In this document: piece by piece, positions 16,758 to 25,504 of the stretch | How positions within the stretch are numbered: position 1 is the first letter of the stretch | How the letters are laid out: the number at the start of each line of letters is the position of its first letter | Source of the DNA: an uncultured Paracoccus sp. | GTDB lineage: Bacteria > Pseudomonadota > Alphaproteobacteria > Rhodobacterales > Rhodobacteraceae | Assembly (NCBI RefSeq): GCF_947496875.1 | Contig: NZ_CANMEH010000010.1 | Coordinates: forward strand, 62,001-126,000 | Length of the DNA: 64,000 bases | Direction: 5' to 3' | Position numbers and translations under genes: made by a program | Notes under the pieces: generated by a model | Database searches by the model: none | Told to the model about the DNA's origin: nothing | The model's input: the letters and a program-made list of their open reading frames with translations, nothing else

Positions 16758-18053
16758 ATGTCTTCTCCGATGTTGGGACTGGCGGGCTTTCTGCTGACTC
16801 TGGCGCTGATCGGCCTCGGCTTTCCGGTGGCGATCGCCATGGCGGTCGTGGGCCTGGGCGGGGTGATGCTGGTCCAGGGCTGGGGCCAGGCCGCCTATGT
16901 GCTGTCCACCTCGCCGTTCGAATCGATCTTTCCCTATTCCTTCAGCGTCATCCCGCTGTTCGTGCTGATGGGCGTGTTTGCCGCCCGTGCCGGCCTGTCG
17001 CGGTCCCTGTTCGAGCTGGTGAACGCCTTTGTCGGCCACTGGCGGGGCGGGCTGGCCGTGTCGACCGTGGGCGCCTGCGCCATCTTCGGGGCGATCTGCG
17101 GATCATCGCTGGCGACCGTCGCCACGATCGGCCGCGTCGCGATGCCGGAAATGCGACGTTACGGGTACGACGACAGCCTGTCCTCGGCTGCGGTGGCGGC
17201 GGGGGGCACGCTGGGGGTGCTGATCCCGCCCTCGATCATCCTGGTGATCTTCGGCCTGCTGACCCAGACCTCGATCGGGCAGCTGTTCGTGGGGGCGATC
17301 ATCCCCGGCCTTCTCGGGACCGTGCTCTACGCTCTGGCGGTCATGATCCGGGCCCGGATGCGGCCGGACCTCGCGCCGCGCGCCGACCGGGTGGGATGGC
17401 GCAGCCGGGTTTCGCTGTTTGGGCGGGTGTGGCCGGTGCTGCTGCTGTTCTTCGTGGTGGTCGGCGGGATCCAGCTGGGCTGGTTTTCCCCGACCGAGGC
17501 GGCGGGCGTGGGTGCCGTGGGCGCCTTTCTGCTGGCCCTCATCGCCGGCAGCATCACCGGGCCGACCCTGCGCGAGATCGTGCGCGAGACGGCCGGACTG
17601 ACCGGCATGATCTTCCTGATCCTGATCGGGGCCTCGTTCTTCAACTTCTTCCTGGAAACCACCGGGCTGCCGCGGATGCTGGCCGAGTCGATCGGCGGGT
17701 CGGACCTGCATCCGACGATGATCATGGTCCTGATCCTGCTGTTCTACATCGTGCTGGGCTGCTTCATGGATTCGATGTCCATGGTGCTGCTGACGGTGCC
17801 CTTGCTGGCGCCGGTGGCGCTGGCCCTGGACTATGACATGGTCTGGTTCGGGGTGCTGGTGGTGACGGTGGCCGAAATCGGTCTGATCACCCCGCCGGTC
17901 GGCATGAACCTGTTCGTCGTGCAGGGCACGGTCCCGGGGCTGAAGCAGGCGACCGTGGTGCGCGGCATCCTGCCCTTCGTCCTGGCCGACATCGTGCGGC
18001 TGGCGCTGCTGGTCGCCTTCCCGGTGCTGACCTTGTGGCTGGCCGGTCGCTGA
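16758..18053 (+). CDS. dctM: TRAP transporter large permease DctM
   Basis: A 431-residue inner-membrane protein with about 12-13 hydrophobic segments, the usual DctM length. It includes the family landmarks GAICGSSLATVATIGRVAMPEM, GGTLGVLIPPSIILVIFGLLT, SPTEAAGVGAVGAFLLALIAG, and ITPPVGMNLFVVQG near the C-terminus. Na+-coupled uptake with DctQ and DctP is expected. The ATG at 16758 follows GAGGGG; a GTG at 16752 is an alternative. It is the last gene of the co-directional run beginning at hmgA, and a 101-bp gap precedes the next gene. Confidence 0.92.
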   Translation: MSSPMLGLAGFLLTLALIGLGFPVAIAMAVVGLGGVMLVQGWGQAAYVLSTSPFESIFPYSFSVIPLFVLMGVFAARAGLSRSLFELVNAFVGHWRGGLAVSTVGACAIFGAICGSSLATVATIGRVAMPEMRRYGYDDSLSSAAVAAGGTLGVLIPPSIILVIFGLLTQTSIGQLFVGAIIPGLLGTVLYALAVMIRARMRPDLAPRADRVGWRSRVSLFGRVWPVLLLFFVVVGGIQLGWFSPTEAAGVGAVGAFLLALIAGSITGPTLREIVRETAGLTGMIFLILIGASFFNFFLETTGLPRMLAESIGGSDLHPTMIMVLILLFYIVLGCFMDSMSMVLLTVPLLAPVALALDYDMVWFGVLVVTVAEIGLITPPVGMNLFVVQGTVPGLKQATVVRGILPFVLADIVRLALLVAFPVLTLWLAGR

Positions 18054-18154
18054 CAGACGGCCGCCGTATCCCCGCGGGTCCCGAACCGGCTTTACCATCG
18101 GCGACGAATGGGCATGCTGTGGCGCGATCCCCCTCGCCTCGGAGAGTTCAGATC

Positions 18155-19150
18155 ATGCTGCGCCGCCGCCAACTGGGAACCGCAGGCCCCCAGGTCTCGG
18201 AACTGTGCCTTGGCACGATGATGTTCGGGGACCAGACCGACGAGGCGGAGGCCCGCGAGATCGTCGGCCGGTTCGTCGCCGCGGGCGGCAATTTCATCGA
18301 CACCGCCGACACCTATGCCGCGGGTGACAGCGAGAAGATGCTGGGCCGCATCCTGCCCGATCTGCCGACCCCACCCATCGTGGCGACCAAGGTCGGCAAC
18401 AAGGTCGGCGGCAACGGCGGCGGGCTGTCTCCCGACTGGATCGCCCAGGCGCTGGCCGACAGCCGCGACCGGCTGGGGATCGCCCGCATCGACCTGTATT
18501 ACCTGCACCGCGACGACGAGGACATGCCCCTGGACGCGGTGATCGGCGCCATGGGACAGGCGCTGGCCGACGGCCATATCGGCGCCTGGGGCTTTTCCAA
18601 CTTCCGCGGGTGGAAGATCGCCGAGATGATCCGCATCGCCGACCGGCTGGGCGTCGCCCGTCCGATCGCCGCGCAGCCCTATTACCACGCGCTCTACCGC
18701 GCGATGGAGGTGGACTACATCCCCGCCTGCCGGCATTTCGGGATCGGCGTGGTGCCGTATTCGCCGCTGGCGCGCGGTGTCCTCACCGGCAAATACGCCG
18801 AAGGGGCGCCGGCGGGATCGCGCGCGGCCCGCGGCGACCGCCGCATCGGCGAAACCGAGATGCGGCCGGATCTGATCGAGGCCGCCCGCAGCTTCGACGC
18901 CCATGTCCGCGCCACCGGCCGCAGCAGCGCCGATGTCGCGCTGCGCTGGGTTCTGGAAAACAGCGCGGTCAGCAGCGTGCTGATCGGCCCGCGCACGGTG
19001 GCGCAGCTGGACGCCTATCTTGCCGGTCCCGACACGGCCTATGATGATGCCGACGAGGCCGCGTTCGACCGGATCGTGCCGACCGGGGCGGTGGTCGGGA
19101 CCTATGCGGATCCGGCCTATCCGATCCGGGGCCGCTCTCGCGCGGGCTGA
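18155..19150 (+). CDS. Aldo/keto reductase
   Basis: A 331-residue NAD(P)H-dependent oxidoreductase with an intact tetrad: Asp and Tyr in DTADTYAAGDSEKML, Lys in VATKVGNK, and His in DLYYLHRDDED. A GFSNFRGWKIAEMI segment and a C-terminal cofactor region around SSVLIGPRTVAQL are typical of the AKR fold. The ATG at 18155 follows GGAGAG with a longer spacing than usual. It lies between the aromatic TRAP operon and the TAXI system on the same strand. It might reduce an aldehyde or ketone related to either transport substrate, but that is inference. Confidence 0.9.
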   Translation: MLRRRQLGTAGPQVSELCLGTMMFGDQTDEAEAREIVGRFVAAGGNFIDTADTYAAGDSEKMLGRILPDLPTPPIVATKVGNKVGGNGGGLSPDWIAQALADSRDRLGIARIDLYYLHRDDEDMPLDAVIGAMGQALADGHIGAWGFSNFRGWKIAEMIRIADRLGVARPIAAQPYYHALYRAMEVDYIPACRHFGIGVVPYSPLARGVLTGKYAEGAPAGSRAARGDRRIGETEMRPDLIEAARSFDAHVRATGRSSADVALRWVLENSAVSSVLIGPRTVAQLDAYLAGPDTAYDDADEAAFDRIVPTGAVVGTYADPAYPIRGRSRAG

Positions 19151-19183
19151 GCCGACCACGACACCACAGAAAGGAACACCGAC

Positions 19184-20125
19184 ATGACCCACTGGTCCGT
19201 CATGACCCTGGCCGCTGCGGCGGTCGCGCTGGCCGGCACCGCCCAGGCCGAGAACCGGCTGACCTACAAGTCTGCCAAGACCGGCACCTCCTATTACCAG
19301 ATGGGCGTCGAGCTGTCCGAGGCGGTCAGGGAGGCGTCGCAGGGCGAGATCGTCATGACCGTCGAGGAGAGCCAGGGCTCGGTCCAGAACGTCATGGAAA
19401 TGCGGGCCCGCGGCGCCGATTACGTGTTCACCGCGCCGCCGTCGCTGGTGGCGGACGCGCAGGCGGGCACCGGCGCGTTCCAGGACAAGGCGGCGCCGCA
19501 ATTCGCCGAGATCCGGGCGCTGTTCCCGATCCCGACGCTGACCATGCACTTCGTGATGGGCGGCACCGAGGGGTCGACCGGTCTGGATGCGCTGGAGGGG
19601 CGGTCGATCCTGCTGGGCAAGGGCAGCTTCGGCGCGACCGAGGGTCAGAAATACCTCGAGCTGTTCGGGCTGACCGACAAGGTGACAATCGCCGACGCCG
19701 AGCTGTCGAATGCCGGCGATGCCCTGACCAACGGCCAGATCGACGGCTTCGTCACCGCCGGCAGCTTTCCGGCCCCGAACGTGATCGAGGCCGCCGCGGG
19801 CGAGGGCGTCCGCATCCTGTCGCTGACCGAGGACCAGGTGGCCCAGACCGGGCAGGCACAGGTGGTGATACCGGCCGGCACCTATCCCGGCCAGGATCAG
19901 GACGTGCGGACCACCGGCCTGCCGGTGGTGGCCTACGCCTCGACCGCGATGGATGAGGAGACCGCCTATCAGCTGACCCGCGCGTTCTGGGAGGAGCGCG
20001 ACCGGCTGGCCGAGACGGCCCGCTGGTGGGCGGGCGTCACCCCCGACCAGGTCGCCGGTATCGGCACGCTGCATCCGGGTGCTGCGCGCTATTACGAGGA
20101 AGCCGGGGTCGCGACCGCGGAATGA
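19184..20125 (+). CDS. TAXI-family TRAP transporter solute-binding protein
   Basis: A 313-residue periplasmic protein with a signal peptide (VMTLAAAAVALAGTAQA, then ENRLTYKSAKTGTSYYQMG). The opening GTSYYQMGVELSEAV corresponds to the TAXI domain's conserved GxYYxxG region. VEESQGSVQNVMEMRARGADY and DALTNGQIDGFVTAGSFPAP are also consistent. AAAGGAAC gives the ribosome binding site. Its stop overlaps the start of a fused permease by 4 nt (ATGA), the normal arrangement for TAXI systems. The ligands of most TAXI proteins are unknown; glutamate or aromatic acids are possible. Confidence 0.86.
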   Translation: MTHWSVMTLAAAAVALAGTAQAENRLTYKSAKTGTSYYQMGVELSEAVREASQGEIVMTVEESQGSVQNVMEMRARGADYVFTAPPSLVADAQAGTGAFQDKAAPQFAEIRALFPIPTLTMHFVMGGTEGSTGLDALEGRSILLGKGSFGATEGQKYLELFGLTDKVTIADAELSNAGDALTNGQIDGFVTAGSFPAPNVIEAAAGEGVRILSLTEDQVAQTGQAQVVIPAGTYPGQDQDVRTTGLPVVAYASTAMDEETAYQLTRAFWEERDRLAETARWWAGVTPDQVAGIGTLHPGAARYYEEAGVATAE

Positions 20126-21945
20126 TCGACGTCGCGCCGGCCGGGGATGACCCCCGGCCTGTCCCTGCGGTCCCGCGGCTGCTGCTGATCGGCGCGGCGG
20201 TCGCCCTGACCGGATTCCACCTCGCGCTCGTGTTTTCCGGTCTGGTGCCGAATCTCGTCGCCAGGCCGCTGCACCTGGCGCTGATCCTGCCATGGATCCT
20301 GATCTGGCCGGAACGGACCTCGGCCGGCTGGTCGCGGATCGTCGGCATCGTGCTGGGGCTGGCCGGCATCGCGGCGGCCATATGGGTCGCTCTGAATGCG
20401 GATCGGCTGGCCGACCAGTACGGGTTCGTCGAGACCCCGGCCCAGTACGTGGTGGGCGCGATCCTGCTGCTGTCGGTGATCGTCGCCGCGCAGCGGGCGA
20501 TCGGGTGGCCGCTGCCGATGGTGGCACTGGCGGCGCTGGCCTATGCGGCGTGGGGGCAACATGTGCCGGGGCAATTCGGCCACGCCCCGCTGCCGCCGGC
20601 CAGCCTGATGGGAACGCTGACCCTGGCCGAAGGCGGGATCTTCGGCCAGCTGACCGGGGTGTCGGTCGGGGTGGTCGCGGTATTCGTGATCTTTGGCGCC
20701 GTCCTGAACGCCGGCGAGGCGGGGCAGGGGTTCATGAACCTGGCCACCGCGGCGGCCGGCCGGCTGCGGGGTGGCGCGGGCAAGGTATCGGTTCTGGCCT
20801 CGGCGCTGTTCGGGTCCATCAGCGGATCTGCCTCGGCCAATGTCGCCTCGACCGGTGCGGTCACGATCCCGGCGATGATCCGGCTGGGCTATCCCCGGCG
20901 GATCGCCGCGGCGTGCGAGGCGGTGGCGTCGTCCGGCGGCCAGATCATGCCGCCCCTGATGGGCGCCGGCGCCTTTGTCATGGTCGAACTCACCGGGGTT
21001 CCCTATTCGGGGATCATGGCCGCGGCGCTGCTGCCGGCGCTGCTCTATTTCATCGTCGTGTGGTTCGGCATCGATGCCTATGCGCGGCGGTTCGACCTGC
21101 AGGGGCTGCCCGCCGACCAGCACCCTGCGCGCCGGGACGTCATCGTCACCTCGCTGTTTTTCCTCGTGCCCTTCACGGTGCTACTGGGGGCGATGTTCGG
21201 GGCGGGTTTCACGCCGCAATATGCCGCGGCCCTAGCGATCATCTCGGCGGCGCTGCTGCTGCTGACCGGCGCCGATCTGCGCTTCGATCCGGCCCGCACC
21301 GCGATGCGACTGGACCAGGCGCTGATCGGCGCGGCGCGTCAGGTGTCGGTCATCGCCGCGATCATCCTGTGCGCCTCGATCATCGTGGGGGTGCTGGCGA
21401 TCACCGGCCTGGGGGTCAAGATCACCTCGCTGATCCTGTCGGTGTCCGGCGACATGCTGTGGCCTGCCTTGCTGCTGACCGCGCTGGCCTGCCTCATCCT
21501 GGGGATGGAGGTGCCGACGACCGCCGCCTACGTGATCTGCGTCTCGGTCGCAGGGCCCGCCCTGACCGGCATGGGGCTGGGCACGCTGCAGGCGCATCTG
21601 TTCGTCTTCTGGTTCGCCCTGCTCTCGACCATCACGCCGCCGGTCTGCGGGGCGGTGTTCATCGCCGCGGGCATGGCGGCGGAAAACTGGCTGCGCGTGG
21701 CACTGACCGCGATGGCCCTGGGGATCGGCCTGTACCTGATCCCGCTGGGGCTGATCGCGCATCCGGCCCTGATCGCCGTGGCGGCGGAACCGGGCGCGGC
21801 CCTGGCCGCGGCCCTGTGGGTCGGCGCGGGCTGCGTCACGATCTCCTATGCGCTGATCGGGGCCCGCACCGCGCTTCGTACCTCGATGCTGCTGCTGCTA
21901 GGCGGGGGGCTGATCTTCTGGCCCGCTGTTCTCGCGGCCTTCTGA
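20122..21945 (+). CDS. TAXI TRAP transporter fused (4TM/12TM) permease
   Basis: A 607-residue membrane protein combining the small and large TRAP subunits. An N-terminal block of about four to six helices is followed by the DctM-like part. That part carries GSISGSASANVASTGAVTIPAMI, ASSGGQIMPPLMGAGAFVMVELT, GMEVPTTAAYVICVSVAGPAL, and STITPPVCGAVFIAAGM. These match the fused permeases that pair with TAXI receptors. The ATG overlaps the stop of the binding-protein gene by 4 nt. About 110 bp separate it from the following dehydrogenase. Confidence 0.9.
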   Translation: MIDVAPAGDDPRPVPAVPRLLLIGAAVALTGFHLALVFSGLVPNLVARPLHLALILPWILIWPERTSAGWSRIVGIVLGLAGIAAAIWVALNADRLADQYGFVETPAQYVVGAILLLSVIVAAQRAIGWPLPMVALAALAYAAWGQHVPGQFGHAPLPPASLMGTLTLAEGGIFGQLTGVSVGVVAVFVIFGAVLNAGEAGQGFMNLATAAAGRLRGGAGKVSVLASALFGSISGSASANVASTGAVTIPAMIRLGYPRRIAAACEAVASSGGQIMPPLMGAGAFVMVELTGVPYSGIMAAALLPALLYFIVVWFGIDAYARRFDLQGLPADQHPARRDVIVTSLFFLVPFTVLLGAMFGAGFTPQYAAALAIISAALLLLTGADLRFDPARTAMRLDQALIGAARQVSVIAAIILCASIIVGVLAITGLGVKITSLILSVSGDMLWPALLLTALACLILGMEVPTTAAYVICVSVAGPALTGMGLGTLQAHLFVFWFALLSTITPPVCGAVFIAAGMAAENWLRVALTAMALGIGLYLIPLGLIAHPALIAVAAEPGAALAAALWVGAGCVTISYALIGARTALRTSMLLLLGGGLIFWPAVLAAF

Positions 21946-22055
21946 CCGGATCCGGCGTAGGGCGCGTTTGCTTGCGGACGGAATGAAGGCCGCGGCGAAA
22001 CCCTGCACGGGCGGGTGCGTTGGCCTGCGATCCCATCGTGGAAAGGACCCCTGAC

Positions 22056-22976
22056 ATGTCGGACACATCCAAGACCGATCCGGTCATTCCCCCGTATCGC
22101 AGCGGCGCGATCGAGTCGCCGCGCCTGCCGCTCAATCCCTATTCGGATGATCAGCAGCCCTGGCCCGGCCTGGCCGAAAAGATGGACCCCCGGCCAGACC
22201 ACGGCGAGACCAGCTACAAGGGCAATGATCGGCTCGCCGGCAAGCGGGCGCTGGTCACCGGCGGCGACAGCGGCCTGGGGCGGGCGACGGCGATCGCCTT
22301 TGCCCGCGAAGGCGCCGACGTGGCGATCTGCTACCACCCCGACGAGGAAAGCGACGCCAGCACGGTGATCGAGTTGATCCGGGCCGAGGGCCGCAAGGCC
22401 GTGGCGCTGCCGGCCGACCTGCGCGACGAACAGACCGCCCGCAAGGTGGTGGACGACGCCATTGCCCAGCTGGGCGGGCTGGAAGTGCTGGTCCTGAACG
22501 CGGGCCGGCAACAGTCGCAGGACTCGATCGCCGACATCACCTCAGACGCCTTCGACGCGACCATGAAGACCAACATCTACGCGCCGTTCTGGATGACCCA
22601 GCAGGCGCTGCCGTCGCTGGAAAAGGGCGCGTCGATCATCCTGACCTCGTCGGTGCAGGCATTCTCGCCGTCGGCGCATCTCTTCGACTATGCGCAGACC
22701 AAGGCGGCCAACCGCGCCTTTGCCCAAGCACTGGCCAAGCAGCTTGCGCCCAAGGGGATCCGCGTCAACGCGGTCGCGCCGGGGCCGTTCTGGACGGCGC
22801 TGCAGGTCAGCGGCGGCCAGCCCAAGGAGAAGCTGCCGGATTTCGGCGCCGACTCGCCGCTGGGCCGGGCCGGACAGCCGGTCGAGATCGCCCCGATCTA
22901 TGTGCTGCTGGCCAGCGACGAGGCGAGCTACATCACCGGCGAGGTCTATGCCGCGACCGGCGGCAGCGGCACCTGA
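22056..22976 (+). CDS. Short-chain dehydrogenase (YghA/glucose dehydrogenase-like SDR)
   Basis: A 306-residue SDR with the ~45-residue N-terminal extension typical of the YghA/YhdG subfamily (RLPLNPYSDDQQPWPG). The Rossmann motif is VTGGDSGLGRATA, the NAG motif is VLNAGRQQ, and the catalytic pair is in FDYAQTKAANRAF (YxxxK). The C-terminus GEVYAATGGSGT is standard. The ATG at 22056 has AAGGA 8 nt upstream. Related proteins are often stress-induced and of uncertain substrate. It is a monocistronic gene on the plus strand. Confidence 0.9.
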   Translation: MSDTSKTDPVIPPYRSGAIESPRLPLNPYSDDQQPWPGLAEKMDPRPDHGETSYKGNDRLAGKRALVTGGDSGLGRATAIAFAREGADVAICYHPDEESDASTVIELIRAEGRKAVALPADLRDEQTARKVVDDAIAQLGGLEVLVLNAGRQQSQDSIADITSDAFDATMKTNIYAPFWMTQQALPSLEKGASIILTSSVQAFSPSAHLFDYAQTKAANRAFAQALAKQLAPKGIRVNAVAPGPFWTALQVSGGQPKEKLPDFGADSPLGRAGQPVEIAPIYVLLASDEASYITGEVYAATGGSGT

Positions 22977-23024
22977 CCGTCTGGCCCGGTATCCCCCACC
23001 GGGGCAAACGGCGAATGAGGGGAC

Positions 23025-23153
23025 ATGCGGACCAGCTTGCTGGACAGGATGCTGTTCGGGGTGAATCTTGTGGGCAGGCGGCTGCACGCCATTGCCGTCT
23101 GTTCCGTCGCGATCGGCACACTGATTTCCATGCTCGATGCGGGGTATCACTGA
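23025..23153 (+). CDS. Possible small membrane protein of 42 residues
   Basis: A short reading frame starts at an ATG with GAGGGG immediately upstream, one of the better ribosome binding sites in this region. The product begins MRTSLLDRMLFGVNLVGRRL and continues with a hydrophobic stretch (IAVCSVAIGTLISML) long enough for one membrane helix. No family is recognised. The gap between the SDR and rnd is otherwise empty, so a real small protein is plausible. Its only support is the ribosome binding site and hydrophobicity. Confidence 0.35.
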   Translation: MRTSLLDRMLFGVNLVGRRLHAIAVCSVAIGTLISMLDAGYH

Positions 23154-23324
23154 TGGGCAGAAACTGGGCCTGGTCTGTCGCGCTACATCTGGGTGGCGGC
23201 ATTTCCGATGATGTGGATCGGCTCCTGAATCCGGCCCCACCGCAGTGTGATCGCCGTCGATGTCCCGCCCGTTGACGGCAGCCCGGCGGCGGGGCTACCC
23301 CGGCGCAATCGCGAAAGGACGGCC

Positions 23325-23939
23325 ATGACGATCCATCTCCACCGCAACGATCTGCCGGACGGGGTGGATCTGGGTCCCGTCGTCGCCATCGACACAGAAA
23401 CCATGGGGCTGGACCCCCGTCGCGACCGGCTGTGCCTGGTGCAGCTGTCGGCGGGGGACGGGACGGCGCATCTGGTGCAGATCACGCGGGGCCAGCAACA
23501 GGCGCCGAACCTGGCGCGGGTGCTGGCCGACCCGGCGGTGCTGAAGCTGTTCCACTTCGGGCGGTTCGACATCGCGACGCTGTATCAGGCGTTCGGCGTT
23601 CTGACCCGTCCGGTCTGGTGCACCAAGATCGCCTCGCGCATGGTGCGGACCTTCACCGACCGGCACGGGCTGCGCTACCTGCTGACCGATCTGGTCGGGG
23701 TCGACATTTCCAAGCAGCAGCAGACCAGCGACTGGGGCGCCGAGGTGCTGACCCAGGCGCAGCTGGATTATGCCGCGTCCGACGTCCTGCACCTGCACGC
23801 GCTGAAGGCCGAACTGGAACATCGCCTCGCGCGCGAGGGGCGCACCGAGCTGGCGCAGGCGTGTTTCGACTTTCTGCCGGCCCGGGCGCAGCTGGACCTG
23901 CTGGGCTGGGGGGATGAAAACGACATCTTCCATCACTAG
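23325..23939 (+). CDS. rnd: Short ribonuclease D-like 3'-5' exonuclease
   Basis: A 204-residue DEDDy exonuclease lacking the HRDC domains of enterobacterial RNase D, as is common in Alphaproteobacteria. Motifs are VAIDTETMGLDP (Exo I, Asp and Glu), LFHFGRFDIATLYQ (Exo II Asp) and LDYAASDVLHLHAL (Exo III Tyr and Asp). The ATG at 23325 follows AAAGGA. It trims RNA 3' ends. It heads the conserved run rnd-kdsD-lptC-lptA-lptB-hpf-ptsN and lies 9 bp before kdsD. Confidence 0.9.
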   Translation: MTIHLHRNDLPDGVDLGPVVAIDTETMGLDPRRDRLCLVQLSAGDGTAHLVQITRGQQQAPNLARVLADPAVLKLFHFGRFDIATLYQAFGVLTRPVWCTKIASRMVRTFTDRHGLRYLLTDLVGVDISKQQQTSDWGAEVLTQAQLDYAASDVLHLHALKAELEHRLAREGRTELAQACFDFLPARAQLDLLGWGDENDIFHH

Positions 23940-23948
23940 GTCGCCCGC

Positions 23949-24893
23949 ATGACCGCCTATCTCGACACCGCCCGCCGCGTGATCCGCATCGAAGCCGAGG
24001 CGCTGAAGCTGCTGGAGGCAAGCCTCGGCGCCCCGTTTGAGGAGGCGGTCCGCCTGATCTTGGCGGCGCGCGGCCGTGTCGTGGTGTCGGGCATGGGCAA
24101 GTCGGGCCATGTGGGGCGCAAGATCGCCGCCACCCTCGCCAGCACCGGCACGCCCGCGCAGTTCGTCCATCCCGCCGAGGCAAGCCACGGCGATCTGGGG
24201 ATGGTGACGCAGGGCGACGTGGTGATCGTCCTGTCGAACAGCGGCGAGACGCCCGAGATCGCGGACATCGTCGCCCACACGCGGCGCTTTGCCATCCCCC
24301 TGATCGGCGTGGCGGGGCGTGCGGCGTCGACGCTGGTGCGGCAGGCGGATGTCGCGCTGCTGCTGCCGCAGGCGCCCGAGGCCTGTGGCACCGGGATCGT
24401 GCCGACCAGTTCCACGACCATGACGCTCGCGCTGGGGGATGCGCTGGCCGTCGCGCTGATGGAACATCGCCGCTTCACCCCCGAACATTTCCGCACCTTT
24501 CACCCCGGCGGCAAGCTGGGCGCCCGGCTGGCGCGGGTTGGGGACCTGATGCATGCCGACATGCCGCTGGTTGCCGAGGACACGCCGATGACCGAGGCGC
24601 TGCTGACGATCAGCAGCAAGGGGTTCGGCGTGACGGGGGTCACCGGCCGTGACGGGCGGCTGACCGGCGTCATTACCGACGGTGACCTGCGGCGACACAT
24701 GGACGGTCTGCTGGCCCGCACCGCCGCCGAGGTGATGACCCGCGACCCGCGCACCATCGCCCCGGACGCCCTGGCCGAGGCTGCGCTGGCCCAGATGCAG
24801 GACCGCAAGATCACGACCCTGTTCGCGGTCGAGGACGATCGGCCGGTGGGCATCCTGCACGTCCACGACTGCCTGCGCGCCGGGATGATCTGA
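23949..24893 (+). CDS. kdsD: Arabinose-5-phosphate isomerase (KpsF/GutQ family)
   Basis: A 314-residue enzyme interconverting ribulose 5-phosphate and arabinose 5-phosphate, the first step of Kdo synthesis for lipopolysaccharide. The SIS domain shows GMGKSGHVGRKIAATLASTG and EASHGDLGMV with LSNSGETPEI. TSSTTMTLALGDALAVALM and HPGGKLG follow. Two CBS modules end the protein (MHADMPLVAEDTPMTEALL, then VITDGDLRRHMDG and PDALAEAALAQM). The stop overlaps the lptC start by 1 nt, tying Kdo supply to LPS export genes. Confidence 0.94.
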   Translation: MTAYLDTARRVIRIEAEALKLLEASLGAPFEEAVRLILAARGRVVVSGMGKSGHVGRKIAATLASTGTPAQFVHPAEASHGDLGMVTQGDVVIVLSNSGETPEIADIVAHTRRFAIPLIGVAGRAASTLVRQADVALLLPQAPEACGTGIVPTSSTTMTLALGDALAVALMEHRRFTPEHFRTFHPGGKLGARLARVGDLMHADMPLVAEDTPMTEALLTISSKGFGVTGVTGRDGRLTGVITDGDLRRHMDGLLARTAAEVMTRDPRTIAPDALAEAALAQMQDRKITTLFAVEDDRPVGILHVHDCLRAGMI

Positions 24894-25486
24894 TGCCCGA
24901 CGGGCCGACCCTGCGCAGCAGGATCGTGCGGGGGCTGCGCGTGGTGTTTCCCCTGGCGGCGCTGGGAATCCTGTCGCTGCTGTTCCTGCTGGCCCGCCAG
25001 CCCTCCGGCGACCGGGCGATCCCCTATGTCGAGGCGGATGCCGAGGCGCTGGCCCAGAAGACCGGAATGACCGCGCCGCGCTTTGCCGGGGTGACCCGGG
25101 ACGGCGCGCAGCTGGCCCTGCGGGCCGCGCAGGCGGTGCCCGAGGGAGAGGGGGGCGACGGCGAGGGCAGCGCCCGCGACGTGGTGCTCGACTGGCAGGC
25201 GCGGGACGGGCTGACCGCCCGGCTGGTTGCGGCCGATGGCAGCGTGGCGGACGGGCTGATCCACCTGTCGGGCGGCGTGACGATGACGACCTCGACCGGG
25301 TGGAAGGTGACCGCCCCGGTGGTCGAGGCGTCGACCGGGGCCGACCGGATCGTGGCCCCGGCCCGGGTCAGTGCCGAGGCGCCGTTCGGCACCGTCGATG
25401 CGGCCGCGATGGACCTGCGCCGCCAGCCCGACGGCACCCATGTTCTTGATTTGAACGGCGGGGTGCGTCTGCTATACCGCCCCTGA
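24893..25486 (+). CDS. lptC: LPS export periplasmic/inner-membrane protein LptC
   Basis: A 197-residue bitopic protein. One N-terminal helix (VVFPLAALGILSLLFLL) anchors a periplasmic beta-jellyroll that hands LPS from LptBFG to LptA. Segments such as GLIHLSGGVTMTTSTGWKVTA and GTVDAAAMDLRRQPDG fit the LptC/DUF1239 domain. It overlaps kdsD by 1 nt and precedes lptA by 18 bp. Sequence conservation is low in this family, so the call rests partly on the order kdsD-lptC-lptA-lptB. Confidence 0.88.
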   Translation: MPDGPTLRSRIVRGLRVVFPLAALGILSLLFLLARQPSGDRAIPYVEADAEALAQKTGMTAPRFAGVTRDGAQLALRAAQAVPEGEGGDGEGSARDVVLDWQARDGLTARLVAADGSVADGLIHLSGGVTMTTSTGWKVTAPVVEASTGADRIVAPARVSAEAPFGTVDAAAMDLRRQPDGTHVLDLNGGVRLLYRP

Positions 25487-25504
25487 CCAAGGGAGAAGGC
25501 GCCG

